DNA of 64,000 bases from JBMNGG01 sp050949705 (GTDB lineage Bacteria; Bacillota; Thermosediminibacteria; Thermosediminibacterales; Tepidanaerobacteraceae). Below are positions 53,070 to 61,691 of this stretch, one piece after another. The stretch is from the NCBI GenBank assembly GCA_050949705.1, contig JBMNGG010000017.1:20834-84833 (forward strand), in the 5' to 3' direction. The notes beneath the pieces are model-generated. The model saw nothing but the letters and a program-made list of their open reading frames with translations, was not told where the DNA came from and did no database searches. How positions within the stretch are numbered: the first letter of the stretch is position 1; each line of letters begins with the position of its first letter. Position numbers and translations under genes: made by a program.

Positions 53070-54419
53070 TTAGTTACTATATAATCTATTAAAGGGGAAT
53101 AAGTCAGGTATCTCTTTTAAATGCTTATTGTTAAACACATATTTTTCTGTGTTGCGTATGCGGGTATTGATTTTTTCTATTGCCTCTTTATAAGCCTCTT
53201 CTTCATCTGCAAAGCCTGCATGGGCGATGAGGTTTCTGGTATCGTTGACTTCTCTATATACATCACATAAGTCTTTGAATTCATACATAGTATCAAAATT
53301 GGTCCTGTGTATCAAATACTTTATTTTCTTTCTATTAGGGTTATTCCACTTGATTCCGGAATCCCTTGCCCGATATTCTTCCAATATTCTTGACACAATA
53401 GCCTCTGCCAGGCAGATATAACACTGGGCAAATCTCTTATGCTTAAAATACCATCTTGCTAGAGCAAATTGAAGCTGTGAACTGGAATTAATCCCTTTAA
53501 ATTGGTCCACAAAGGTCATCAAATATGGTTCCATATATTTAATTAAAGGCTCTGCTGAATTTGTATCAATTAATAAGCCAGATAGGCGGTCCATCTCTCT
53601 TTTAAATTCGTCTATGAAATTAATGTTAACTATATCCGAAATATTCCTGATTCTATCTGATAAATCTTCACTCTTTATTAAATCTGCCAGGAGATAGCCA
53701 TTTCCGAAGTTTAAAAAATTATAGGCTCCTCTAGCCCACAAGGTCAGGTTATAAAGGGGGCTCAAATCTACTACTGGAGCATATCCCAATTCTCCAATTA
53801 CATCCAACATGCCGTAATACAAACCACCCAGTTTAAAGTCATTTTTCAGCTTCATTATTCTAATTAAGTCTAGCATTATGTAGAGAAACAGTGGAATTGA
53901 GCGAAAGGCGTGGGTTATGTCCAAGTAAATCTCATCATCTTCAGACAAAGTCTCACCAATTTGCATCATCACGTCAAAGTTGTTCCAAATCTCCCTTTCA
54001 TCTAATCCATAATCAATTATGAAACAGTGGGAACCTCCTGCCGCATCTGCCTTGATGTGTTTTAAATATTTATCGATGGTATCGTTAACTTTGGATAAAT
54101 CCTCGTCCCTTAACTTTTTATCTCCCCGTTTAAAACTACTCACTTTTTCACCTAATTGAACCCAATAGTCATCATCACTGGTCTGCTGACTGGCAGTGGA
54201 AAAATACCTGTAAACCTCTTCCCACATGGACTTCGAGGTGCCTATAAGATACACTTTATCTACCTGCAGATATTCGCTTAAGGCTGCTGCTATAAAGGAC
54301 GTTTCAAAAGTTTTGCCACTATCCTGGAATTTGTAAACTGCTTCTCTGTATTCCCTTGCGGACATATTGTCTTTTTTCAATGACCCTGTGCCTAAAGAGG
54401 AAATTAAGATTTTAGCCAT
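53070..54419 (-). CDS. CARF-HEPN effector of the TM1812/Csx1-Csx2 family (Csm6-like role)
   Basis: The 449-residue protein has an N-terminal CARF fold (ILISSLGTGSLKKDN; KVYLIGTSKSMWEE; DEIYLDITHAFRSIPLFLYI) and a C-terminal HEPN RNase domain with the RX4H motif RNLIAH near residue 390. Cyclic oligoadenylate made by Cas10 should bind the CARF part and switch on RNA cleavage. The family is the TM1812 type rather than classical Csm6. It lies between csm5 and csx20. Confidence 0.88.
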   Translation of the reverse strand: MAKILISSLGTGSLKKDNMSAREYREAVYKFQDSGKTFETSFIAAALSEYLQVDKVYLIGTSKSMWEEVYRYFSTASQQTSDDDYWVQLGEKVSSFKRGDKKLRDEDLSKVNDTIDKYLKHIKADAAGGSHCFIIDYGLDEREIWNNFDVMMQIGETLSEDDEIYLDITHAFRSIPLFLYIMLDLIRIMKLKNDFKLGGLYYGMLDVIGELGYAPVVDLSPLYNLTLWARGAYNFLNFGNGYLLADLIKSEDLSDRIRNISDIVNINFIDEFKREMDRLSGLLIDTNSAEPLIKYMEPYLMTFVDQFKGINSSSQLQFALARWYFKHKRFAQCYICLAEAIVSRILEEYRARDSGIKWNNPNRKKIKYLIHRTNFDTMYEFKDLCDVYREVNDTRNLIAHAGFADEEEAYKEAIEKINTRIRNTEKYVFNNKHLKEIPDLFPFNRLYSN

Positions 54420-54435
54420 TTTTAAAATTCCTCCA

Positions 54436-55494
54436 TTACATTTTTTCTAGCTTCACCCAACCGGGGACCTGTTTTTGACCCCTATAAAGTACTAAAGTCC
54501 TTGTTTTGGGGAAAAAGTTCGGATCAATTTTCTTGAAGTTCTTGCTTATTATCTTCTTCAAGAAGGCTTGTGACAGGTCATGGGCAATAGTATTGTCATA
54601 AAAGGTTTTACCAGAGCCGATTCTAAGATAAGCTTCTTTGGTATTGTCAGCAGTGCTTACTGCATCTAGAAGACTTGAGTAAAATTCTTTCACATCTTTT
54701 AACTCGATGTTATTGCTCCTTTTCAGGTATGCAAGCTCGTTTTTCACATTTTTTAGCGAATATTTATTTATAATTTCAAATAACAAGTCCCCTTTTCCCT
54801 CTTCGAAAAACTCAAATTTACTGTCTACTTGACCTTTCTTTGCCTTAAAGTCGATTCTAAATGTGCTATCTTTACCGCTGGGAATTACTTCCTTTATAAT
54901 GGGAATATCCAAGCTGTCGGTTTTTAAATTAAACCTGAAAAATTTTACAATCCCCAGATCCTCTTTCCCTAAAGGCATTGTGTCAGATACTTGCAAGAAC
55001 TTTAATACATCATCATTGATTTTCCCGAATATGTCCTGACCTATATAACCCCTGGTATCTCTTATGTTCTTCTCTAGATCTTCTGTAAAGAAATAGCTTA
55101 TAATGGCAGTGCGAATGGCTCCCTTTAAGCTGCTGCCCGGAACATAGGGCCTGCTTCCGGTTTTGACATGGAGCTGGATTTGTTCCTTAATTTCATCATC
55201 TACAGCTATCTTCTTTGATGCAAAGTTTTTAAAATCTAAGCCTGTATTTTCTAGGAACCCTTTAATTCTAAGTCTATTTTGTACATTGCCACCGGCTTGA
55301 GCCCGAACAATCGCCACAAACTCATCAATTAATTTTTCACCATCGGGCTTTTTTGAAAGCTTTTGTGCGATTAAATCATAGTCTAAATAGTAGATAAAGC
55401 CATTGTCATATACATAATCACAAAACTGTGATAAAGTCTCACCGCTTCCTATATTGACAGGTGTAAGAGTTGTAAGTTTTACTTTAAGATTCAT
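54436..55494 (-). CDS. csm5: Type III-A effector subunit Csm5
   Basis: The 352-residue RAMP protein starts LTTLTPVNIGSGETLSQFCD and has the RAMP loop PYVPGSSLKGAIRTAIISYF. The C-terminal RIGSGKTFYDNTIAHDLSQA is also typical of Csm5. It caps the 3' end of the crRNA in the Csm complex. It overlaps csm4 by 11 bases. Confidence 0.93.
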   Translation of the reverse strand: MNLKVKLTTLTPVNIGSGETLSQFCDYVYDNGFIYYLDYDLIAQKLSKKPDGEKLIDEFVAIVRAQAGGNVQNRLRIKGFLENTGLDFKNFASKKIAVDDEIKEQIQLHVKTGSRPYVPGSSLKGAIRTAIISYFFTEDLEKNIRDTRGYIGQDIFGKINDDVLKFLQVSDTMPLGKEDLGIVKFFRFNLKTDSLDIPIIKEVIPSGKDSTFRIDFKAKKGQVDSKFEFFEEGKGDLLFEIINKYSLKNVKNELAYLKRSNNIELKDVKEFYSSLLDAVSTADNTKEAYLRIGSGKTFYDNTIAHDLSQAFLKKIISKNFKKIDPNFFPKTRTLVLYRGQKQVPGWVKLEKM

Positions 55495-56542
55495 TATTGC
55501 ACCTCCCCAAAGGTATGAGAAAGGCTTTTCCGTTTAAAAACACACTATGTTCTTTAAAAGCTTCTGGGCGAATATCGATAATCTTGCCCTTTATTTTTTG
55601 AGAAAAAATACTTCCTTCTTTAAGCAATCTGACCCGCTTTTTCCTAAAAGGCCTTCCGAACTTCGAATAAATATAGCCGCTTCTGTCCACCAGTTCATAA
55701 TACTCTAAATCATCCAGCTCATCAGAGCCGGGATAGACTGTAGAAAGGTTCATGTAATATTGGCCCTTGCCCAGAAATAGTTCATCAGGCAGTTCGTCTT
55801 CCAAGACCTCTTCAAAATATCCCATGCCCTGGCTACGCTTTCCCCCAAGGCCTTCATCTGCCATAAGCCTTATCACTGCAATCAAAGAGTTGTCTATTTC
55901 GCCATCTATGCAAAAATACATAAAGGGCTTCAGCAGTATATCATCTTTCTGATAGTAGGTTACCTCCCCTTCTTCCTGATGAAAAAAGTTTTCAGAGTGC
56001 CCATCAAAGCGGGAAATAACTGTCCTGGGCTTTGCATCAAATTTCATTAATTTTATGTTTTCAAAATCCTCATCGAGGCCTAGAGACTGAATCTCATCAG
56101 CGGTACATGCAAATACTTCGCCTAAAGCTTTTAAATCTGATATATTAAATTCGCATTTGCCCCTGTCCTGCCAAGACTTGTTTAGGTGTTTAAAGGCACC
56201 GATGGAAATATACTTGATTTTTTTTTCTTTTTTATGGGTTTGTAAATCCTTATCTTCTACAAATTCTTGGGGCAGCATAGGACGAGGGAGAAAAAACAGT
56301 TCTGCTACTTTTTCTTTTTCCAAGTTGAAAGCTTGTATACCTGGGTAAAGGGAAGAAATGCAGCAATTTTGTAGAGAACCCAATAACTCATTTTCTACTT
56401 CGTCTAAGCCATAAAGTAAAAGGACACAATTATACAGGGCAGAAAAAAGCTTGTCTGATGAAAAAGTTCCTTCCAGTTTACCGTGACTGCTTCCAAAATG
56501 AAACTTTGATCGGTTCTTTGGATAAAATTTGAAAACCTTCAT
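55484..56542 (-). CDS. csm4: Type III-A effector subunit Csm4
   Basis: The 352-residue RAMP protein has KFHFGSSHGKLEGTFSSDKL at its N-terminus, FLPRPMLPQEF, and the glycine-rich DEGLGGKRSQGMGYFE loop. Csm4 binds the 5' repeat handle of the crRNA and contacts Cas10. In array 2 that handle is changed at its last base, which this subunit would have to tolerate. Confidence 0.93.
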   Translation of the reverse strand: MKVFKFYPKNRSKFHFGSSHGKLEGTFSSDKLFSALYNCVLLLYGLDEVENELLGSLQNCCISSLYPGIQAFNLEKEKVAELFFLPRPMLPQEFVEDKDLQTHKKEKKIKYISIGAFKHLNKSWQDRGKCEFNISDLKALGEVFACTADEIQSLGLDEDFENIKLMKFDAKPRTVISRFDGHSENFFHQEEGEVTYYQKDDILLKPFMYFCIDGEIDNSLIAVIRLMADEGLGGKRSQGMGYFEEVLEDELPDELFLGKGQYYMNLSTVYPGSDELDDLEYYELVDRSGYIYSKFGRPFRKKRVRLLKEGSIFSQKIKGKIIDIRPEAFKEHSVFLNGKAFLIPLGRCNNES

Positions 56543-56545
56543 GGG

Positions 56546-57334
56546 CTATTCAGCTCCCAGCTTTATTAAAAGTTTTCTTTCAAAATCATCCTTTTGTTTT
56601 GGAAAATCTTCCAAGATGCCGGAATAAAGGACCTGCCGCTGATTTGTCTCTTGGTAATCTTCCAGCGTCTTTAAGGAAATTTCCACATCTCTAAATTCAA
56701 TTCGCCCATAGCCCCTAGAACCACTTCCCCCCAGATAATCATCTTCCAAGAGATTTAGACCTGAAATCAAGAAATAAAATCTGTCTACATCTTCTTTTTC
56801 CAAAAAATCAAAGACCATCTCAAAGTCAAATTCTGCTCCTTGTGGGACTCTTTCCGTCTGTCTGGGATGTTCCGCCCGTGATGTGAGTCTGTTTATTACG
56901 TTTTCCCATTTGCTTTCAGTATAAATAAGCTCCAGTTCTCTAAATTCTCCCTCTTTTTCTTCCATTAGACTCCTGGTTTCCTGTGTAAGGTGACAATCTC
57001 TTACTACAAGACGGGTAGAACCGGCTTTACTTGACCTCTTATCAGCTGAATTGCCGAAAACGACGCAGATTTTGCAGTCCTCTTTACCACAGTTGCAAAG
57101 GCCAGTATCGGATTTTTTATTTTTAGCCATAATATTTTCCATATCGCTCTTTTCTAAGAGGCTTCGTATCTTACCTTTTAAAGAGGAGCCCGGTATGTAA
57201 GGAACCCCTTCACTAGTTTTTATTACGCAATTATCTATATCGCCAATGGCAACGTCAGTTTTTGAACCTCCGATGGAAAGTCCGGTAAGTGCTCTTATCT
57301 TCCCATTTATAAAAAGCTTTCCCATTAACCTCAT
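56546..57334 (-). CDS. csm3: Type III-A backbone RNase subunit Csm3
   Basis: The 262-residue RAMP protein has TGLSIGGSKTDVAIGDIDN, where the second Asp of DID (residue 34) corresponds to the target-cleaving Asp33 of Streptococcus thermophilus Csm3. The loop PYIPGSSLKGKIRSLLEK, a four-Cys zinc-type insert (LCNCGKEDCKICVVFG) and YLGGSGSRGYGRIEF complete the family picture. Slicing of target RNA should be intact. Confidence 0.95.
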   Translation of the reverse strand: MRLMGKLFINGKIRALTGLSIGGSKTDVAIGDIDNCVIKTSEGVPYIPGSSLKGKIRSLLEKSDMENIMAKNKKSDTGLCNCGKEDCKICVVFGNSADKRSSKAGSTRLVVRDCHLTQETRSLMEEKEGEFRELELIYTESKWENVINRLTSRAEHPRQTERVPQGAEFDFEMVFDFLEKEDVDRFYFLISGLNLLEDDYLGGSGSRGYGRIEFRDVEISLKTLEDYQETNQRQVLYSGILEDFPKQKDDFERKLLIKLGAE

Positions 57335-57348
57335 TATCTGTTCCCCCT

Positions 57349-57921
57349 TTACTTATCATCGCCAACATATTTTCTATAAGCTACAATAGCTTCCATAAAC
57401 TGCTTAAAATTGTTTAAATGCTCTTCATTGTCAATCTCCATGGACTTAACAAGGACATCTAATAAATCCATAAACTCTCTCAAAATAGGGTTTTTTTCAT
57501 TTCGACCTGAAGTGTATGCAAAATGTGGCCGCAAGAATTTTACATCAGATACCTTCCGGGCATTGAGGATTCTGGCGTAAATTTTCCTAATCATTGATGT
57601 GGTAACTTTCCCGTACTTTAGCCTTTCGGCATAGCTCTTGGCATGATCGCAGAAGACATCATAGTATTCTTTTTTGCTGCTCAAATCTAATGCATGCTTT
57701 TGAAAAAACTCTATATCCTCATTTTTTACGATTTTGCAATTTACAGCTCTCATTCTGTTATCAGACTGTTTTTGCATATCAAAGCTTAGTTGGGTATTTA
57801 CTGATAAGTCCTCCATTGTCAATCCTGCTGCCAGGGATTTTTCATTAAAGTAATAATCCTTTCCGTCTTCACCTGTAATAAATCCAAAATTGTCGCGAAT
57901 TGTCTTAACTTTTCCTTTCAT
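57349..57921 (-). CDS. csm2: Csm2 with an N-terminal cold-shock domain
   Basis: The 190-residue protein has two parts. Residues 1 to about 66 (MKGKVKTIRDNFGFITGEDG, then KDYYFNEKSL, TQLSFDMQKQSDNRMRAVNC) follow the cold-shock/S1-like OB-fold pattern, with an RNP1-type FGFI. The rest (IRKIYARILNARKVSDVKFL, RPHFAYTSGR, FMEAIVAYRKY) is a normal Csm2 small-subunit domain. Ordinary Csm2 proteins are about 120-150 residues. Csm2 lines the crRNA-target duplex, so an added nucleic-acid-binding domain would lie along the filament. The fusion is seen directly; its role is inference. Confidence 0.9.
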   Translation of the reverse strand: MKGKVKTIRDNFGFITGEDGKDYYFNEKSLAAGLTMEDLSVNTQLSFDMQKQSDNRMRAVNCKIVKNEDIEFFQKHALDLSSKKEYYDVFCDHAKSYAERLKYGKVTTSMIRKIYARILNARKVSDVKFLRPHFAYTSGRNEKNPILREFMDLLDVLVKSMEIDNEEHLNNFKQFMEAIVAYRKYVGDDK

Positions 57922-60297
57922 TTAAAATTCCCCCTTGACTTTTCTTGTCTCCATCTGGGCCCATTTGACAGCTGCCGGAACTATCATGATATTTCTTATC
58001 TTGTCATCAGATGATTTTCCTAAAAGATTGTTTATAACTATTCTCCTGTATTCCCCAATTAGCTTTTCAGCATCCTCACTGGACACTTCCCTCAGGTAGT
58101 AAGCAAGACGCCAAAAGCGAAGGTTGTCTACCCGGCCTCGCAGGGAGTCCTCAAGAATCCTTCTAAAGCCTAAGGTGGACTTCCATATCTTATACAAGAA
58201 AGCTCTGCCAAAGGATTCCACGTTTTTCCTCTGTGCATTTTTGGCAATAATATCCAGCAAGAGACCTTTTAAGTTCTTGACGGCATCAAATTCTGCCCAG
58301 TTAAATACTTCTCCGAACAAGGATATCTTATTTTTTTGTGGAACTCCCTGGTCTTTTTCTAAATAATTTTTTGCCTCATCCAGGGCTTCTTCCGTTATGC
58401 GTGACGACATGATGATAGGAAAATCCTCCCTAAATATACAAATACCTGCTGAAAAGGTCACCTTAGGGTGATAACAGGTAAATTCCCTAAATTTATCGTA
58501 AAAATCCTTGGCAAAATCCAACACCTTATCCCAAGCACCGACTACAAATGTATCATCACCGCCGGAAAAGACTACATACAAAGAGTCCTGCCATTGCTTT
58601 TCATGGATAATGTGATTTATATAGCCTTCAAAAAACAAAGCTAACATGCGGCTAAGAGATGTAACTCTAGAAACTGTTGAACTTTCCCCTAATCCTTTGG
58701 AAAATATGTTCCCCAGATTGTCCACATCAAGCTTTAGCAAGGCAAGTTTCTTATCCCCTATGCTTTTTTCTGCGATCTCATCAAAGCTTAGCTGTTGATT
58801 TTTTTCAACCTCGTAAGGAAGCTGATAAGAGCCCAACACATAGCCTTTGAAACCTTTTCCCAAAAAATCTGTGTCATTTATCAAAAATGTATGAGCTTTG
58901 TCCTCATCTTTTATATGCTCTTTTTTTGTAAAATAATATTCAAATCCAAGCAGTTTAAACATGTCCTGATAATCTTTTATTTCGGCTTTATCCTCTGCAT
59001 CCATTTCTTTTATTACCAGACAGTCGGCATCTTTTAAATCATTTGTTAATTCAATAAAACTGGCGCAAAAAGTGCAATAGCTCTTTTCATTTTCAGGATT
59101 GATTATTATTTTCCTCTCTGAACTTTCCACACCACAAAGCTGGCAATAGGTGCCTTCCTTTGAACCTACTCCTAATGGGCCAAAAATTAAATCATAATTT
59201 TCTTGTAAATCGACCTCTCGCCACTTTCTTCTCTTTAATACATCAACCTTTTGTGTGATCTTGTTCCAATGAGTGTTAAAGCTTGTCATGTCCTTTGGTG
59301 AAAGGGATATGTAGTCTAAGGCCACATATATGGAACCACCATGGATCTTTAGCAGTAATTGGGAGACTCTCTTTTTTAGCTCCTTAAACTTTGCTTTACA
59401 AGTCGTGGGTGCCAAAATATAGAAATTGCCTCCACCATTGTACAGGATATTTGCTTCTTCCAGGCCCATTTCTCTTACCATGTACCTGGTTATCCCATCA
59501 GAAAGCAGTGCAATATATACTGAGTGGCCTTTTAATGACTTAGCTGCCCCTTTGCTTGGTATGTGGAAAATAAAATCCTGGATACCTGAAACATCTCCCT
59601 TAATCAGCATAAAGTGATTATCGGCATTGTCTGTCATCTTATTTAAATCTTCTGATGTGAGGCTGCCGGCAGAATACTCATCATATAGACAAAGGGCAAT
59701 AGCTGCCGTATTTTTGGCATGGTCAAATAGGGATACATCTGAAATATAATTAGTGGTTTGAGCCGGGACACACCAGAGGTATTTCTCCAGCAAATAATAG
59801 AGCTGAGTGGTATTTTTTATGGCAGAAAGCTCCTTTAAAAAAGAATCTACCTGGTTTTTGTATTGGGCTGTAGTTAGAGAGATGTCTTCTTTGGGAAATC
59901 CTTCTGATATGGAAAGAGGTGCAAGTGCATATCCGTATTTCTTATCTTGGCCATCAAAGAGCCTTGAAAAGATTGGAGCCAGCGGAATAGTAAAATATTT
60001 CTCTTTTGTTTCTCCTTTTTCTCTCTCTGAGGATGATAACCAATCGGCTAGTTGGATTATCCTTTCAAGATCATTTCTGGGTTCATAATGGTGCAATAGA
60101 AGTTCTGTTAATTCTTGGCCGCAGTTTTTGAAAAAAGAATTTTCTTTGCTAAGTGTTTCTAAAAACTGTGCCGAGTATTTTGGATGGCCTACTTTGATAT
60201 CCTTGAACTTTTTATCGACAGCATAGCCTTTGCTTAGTTCAATAAATTTTCCTATATCGTGAAGTAAAGCGGCTATATATACAGTTTCCTTAAGCAA
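57922..60297 (-). CDS. cas10: Type III-A Cas10 (Csm1), HD nuclease and cyclase
   Basis: The protein of about 791 residues begins MLKETVYIAALLHDIGKFIE from a TTG at 60297 with GGGAGGAG upstream; an ATG six codons earlier overlaps the cas6 stop and lacks a ribosome binding site. The HD motif (HD near residue 14) and a following KVGHPKYSAQFL suggest an active DNase. A zinc ribbon (CQLCGVES...CTFC) precedes the Palm domain with VFSGGDDTFVVGAW (GGDD), required for cyclic oligoadenylate synthesis. Both activities look intact. Confidence 0.95.
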   Translation of the reverse strand: MLKETVYIAALLHDIGKFIELSKGYAVDKKFKDIKVGHPKYSAQFLETLSKENSFFKNCGQELTELLLHHYEPRNDLERIIQLADWLSSSEREKGETKEKYFTIPLAPIFSRLFDGQDKKYGYALAPLSISEGFPKEDISLTTAQYKNQVDSFLKELSAIKNTTQLYYLLEKYLWCVPAQTTNYISDVSLFDHAKNTAAIALCLYDEYSAGSLTSEDLNKMTDNADNHFMLIKGDVSGIQDFIFHIPSKGAAKSLKGHSVYIALLSDGITRYMVREMGLEEANILYNGGGNFYILAPTTCKAKFKELKKRVSQLLLKIHGGSIYVALDYISLSPKDMTSFNTHWNKITQKVDVLKRRKWREVDLQENYDLIFGPLGVGSKEGTYCQLCGVESSERKIIINPENEKSYCTFCASFIELTNDLKDADCLVIKEMDAEDKAEIKDYQDMFKLLGFEYYFTKKEHIKDEDKAHTFLINDTDFLGKGFKGYVLGSYQLPYEVEKNQQLSFDEIAEKSIGDKKLALLKLDVDNLGNIFSKGLGESSTVSRVTSLSRMLALFFEGYINHIIHEKQWQDSLYVVFSGGDDTFVVGAWDKVLDFAKDFYDKFREFTCYHPKVTFSAGICIFREDFPIIMSSRITEEALDEAKNYLEKDQGVPQKNKISLFGEVFNWAEFDAVKNLKGLLLDIIAKNAQRKNVESFGRAFLYKIWKSTLGFRRILEDSLRGRVDNLRFWRLAYYLREVSSEDAEKLIGEYRRIVINNLLGKSSDDKIRNIMIVPAAVKWAQMETRKVKGEF

Positions 60298-60314
60298 GCC
60301 CTCTCCTCCCTTCA

Positions 60315-61052
60315 TTAAATTATTTCAAAACACCCAAAGCCCTGTGGGTTTTTAGAGCCAAGGCCTGCATCATAGGCAGTTTCTATGAGCCTTTTATTCC
60401 CTCGCAGTTTGTAAATTCCAAGCCAGCCCTTGATGACTGTTCCCTTGTAGTTGAGAATCTTGCAATATCGCTTATCTAAATTTTTCATTGGAATAATTTT
60501 AAACTGACTATTTTCAAGTCTTTGCCCAGTTAGCAAAAAGTGCTTTTTCTCTGCATTTTTCTTGATAAGTTCGGTAAAGGTGTCATCCCAGGGCGAGTAG
60601 TATTTGGTTTTCCCTCTTTCTTTGTCAGACCTGTATGCAACAACAGGTGAGAGCATCTTGATTTTTACATCATCTGTCACCTTTTCAAAATCAACAGGAG
60701 GATAGACACTTGCATTCTCTAAAAAAACCTTTTGTCTAAGGAGCACAAAGTCAGCTTTTCTCAGCATGCCTTCTGACAGTTCCCGCAGGAATCTTTCAAT
60801 AGGGGATGCCACCGTCAGCTCAACTGAAGATGTAAATTCTATCTTCCCATCACTTCTCATTTTAAAAGGGCCTCTCAATCGGGAAAAAGTAAAGAGTTTA
60901 AAACTCCGGCCATTTAATAAAAAACCCTGGTCGTGTAAAAAATCTGCCAACTCAGGAGAGATATTATTATATATCATGCTTTGAATGGCATGATTGTATT
61001 GGACGGGAATAACTATGGGCTCGACACTTGAAAATCTAAATTTTATTCGCAC
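60315..61052 (-). CDS. cas6: CRISPR repeat endoribonuclease Cas6
   Basis: The 245-residue RAMP protein begins with IPVQYNHAIQSMIYNNISPE (typical Cas6 N-terminus with candidate catalytic His) and ends with the glycine-rich loop AYDAGLGSKNPQGFGCFEII. It cuts the array transcripts within each repeat, leaving an 8-base 5' handle. The start is GTG with AGGAGG upstream. It heads the type III-A operon and is the only processing enzyme in view, so it probably serves all three arrays. Confidence 0.93.
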   Translation of the reverse strand: MRIKFRFSSVEPIVIPVQYNHAIQSMIYNNISPELADFLHDQGFLLNGRSFKLFTFSRLRGPFKMRSDGKIEFTSSVELTVASPIERFLRELSEGMLRKADFVLLRQKVFLENASVYPPVDFEKVTDDVKIKMLSPVVAYRSDKERGKTKYYSPWDDTFTELIKKNAEKKHFLLTGQRLENSQFKIIPMKNLDKRYCKILNYKGTVIKGWLGIYKLRGNKRLIETAYDAGLGSKNPQGFGCFEII

Positions 61053-61170
61053 ACTATAGCCTCCTGCTTGTGAAAGTAAAGTAGGAATAATTTGTATAAA
61101 ATTGCGATGGTTTAATGGATATATTCAACATTTTCCGCTAAAAATCCTTTTGATAATTCACTTAATTAAA

Positions 61171-61201
61171 AAGAGCAGTAAATCCGCACTTCACCGCTCT
61201 T
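61171..61201 (-). terminator. Terminator-like hairpin downstream of array 3
   Basis: AAGAGC and GCTCTT flank a 19-base loop region, with TTTTT after it on the minus strand. It lies between the decayed end of array 3 and the cas6 promoter region and may stop array read-through. Confidence 0.5.
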
Positions 61202-61212
61202 ACTTATTAAAT

Positions 61213-61366
61213 ATATCCCTCATAGGTAAAATAAAAGTGAACTACATGTTCATACAAAACTATCTTTTTTAGAGCTACATTCCCTTATAGGTAGACTAAA
61301 AATTGTCCAGAATAAAAGAAGACGTTGCTTCTCGGGGATTTAAATCCATTATAGGTTTTGATAAAT
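61213..61366 (-). CRISPR. Three decayed repeats left of array 3
   Basis: Repeat-like sequences at 61213 (ATATCCCTCATAGGTAAAAT), 61277 (ACATTCCCTTATAGGTAGAC) and 61339 (TTTAAATCCATTATAGGTTT) are 64 and 62 bases apart, the normal repeat-spacer period. They are probably the oldest end of array 3. Confidence 0.65.
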
Positions 61367-61471
61367 GTAATGATTAATTGCTGCTGCCAGTTGTTTATGG
61401 TTCTATATATCATATGGAAAATCCTTCACATTTTAATTTCACTTCTCCTGTTCCTTCAATCCTTCACCAAA

Positions 61472-61633
61472 TTAGCCATTAAAACCCTCCTCTATACTCA
61501 TCCCGTCAACTCCATTGCTTTTCAGCAATGTTTCTAAATTTATTGTAATGAGCGATTGTAGCATATTGACCAGTTCCTCATATATTGCTTTCATCGTATG
61601 AACTGCGCCATCACATCCGCAAAGGAATTCCAT
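61472..61633 (-). CDS. Possible 53-residue ORF between array remnants
   Basis: I translated this by hand: MEFLCGCDGAVHTMKAIYEE, then LVNMLQSLITINLETLLKSN and GVDGMSIEEGFNG, stop. Composition and amphipathic spacing look protein-like, but no ribosome binding site precedes the ATG and I recognise no family. It sits in a roughly 325-base insertion between decayed repeats and could be the remnant of a mobile gene. Confidence 0.3.
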   Translation of the reverse strand: MEFLCGCDGAVHTMKAIYEELVNMLQSLITINLETLLKSNGVDGMSIEEGFNG

Positions 61634-61691
61634 GGCTTTTAGGTCTTTTTATAAGAATTTTTCTAATATATGTTTCTTTATTTTGATTTTT

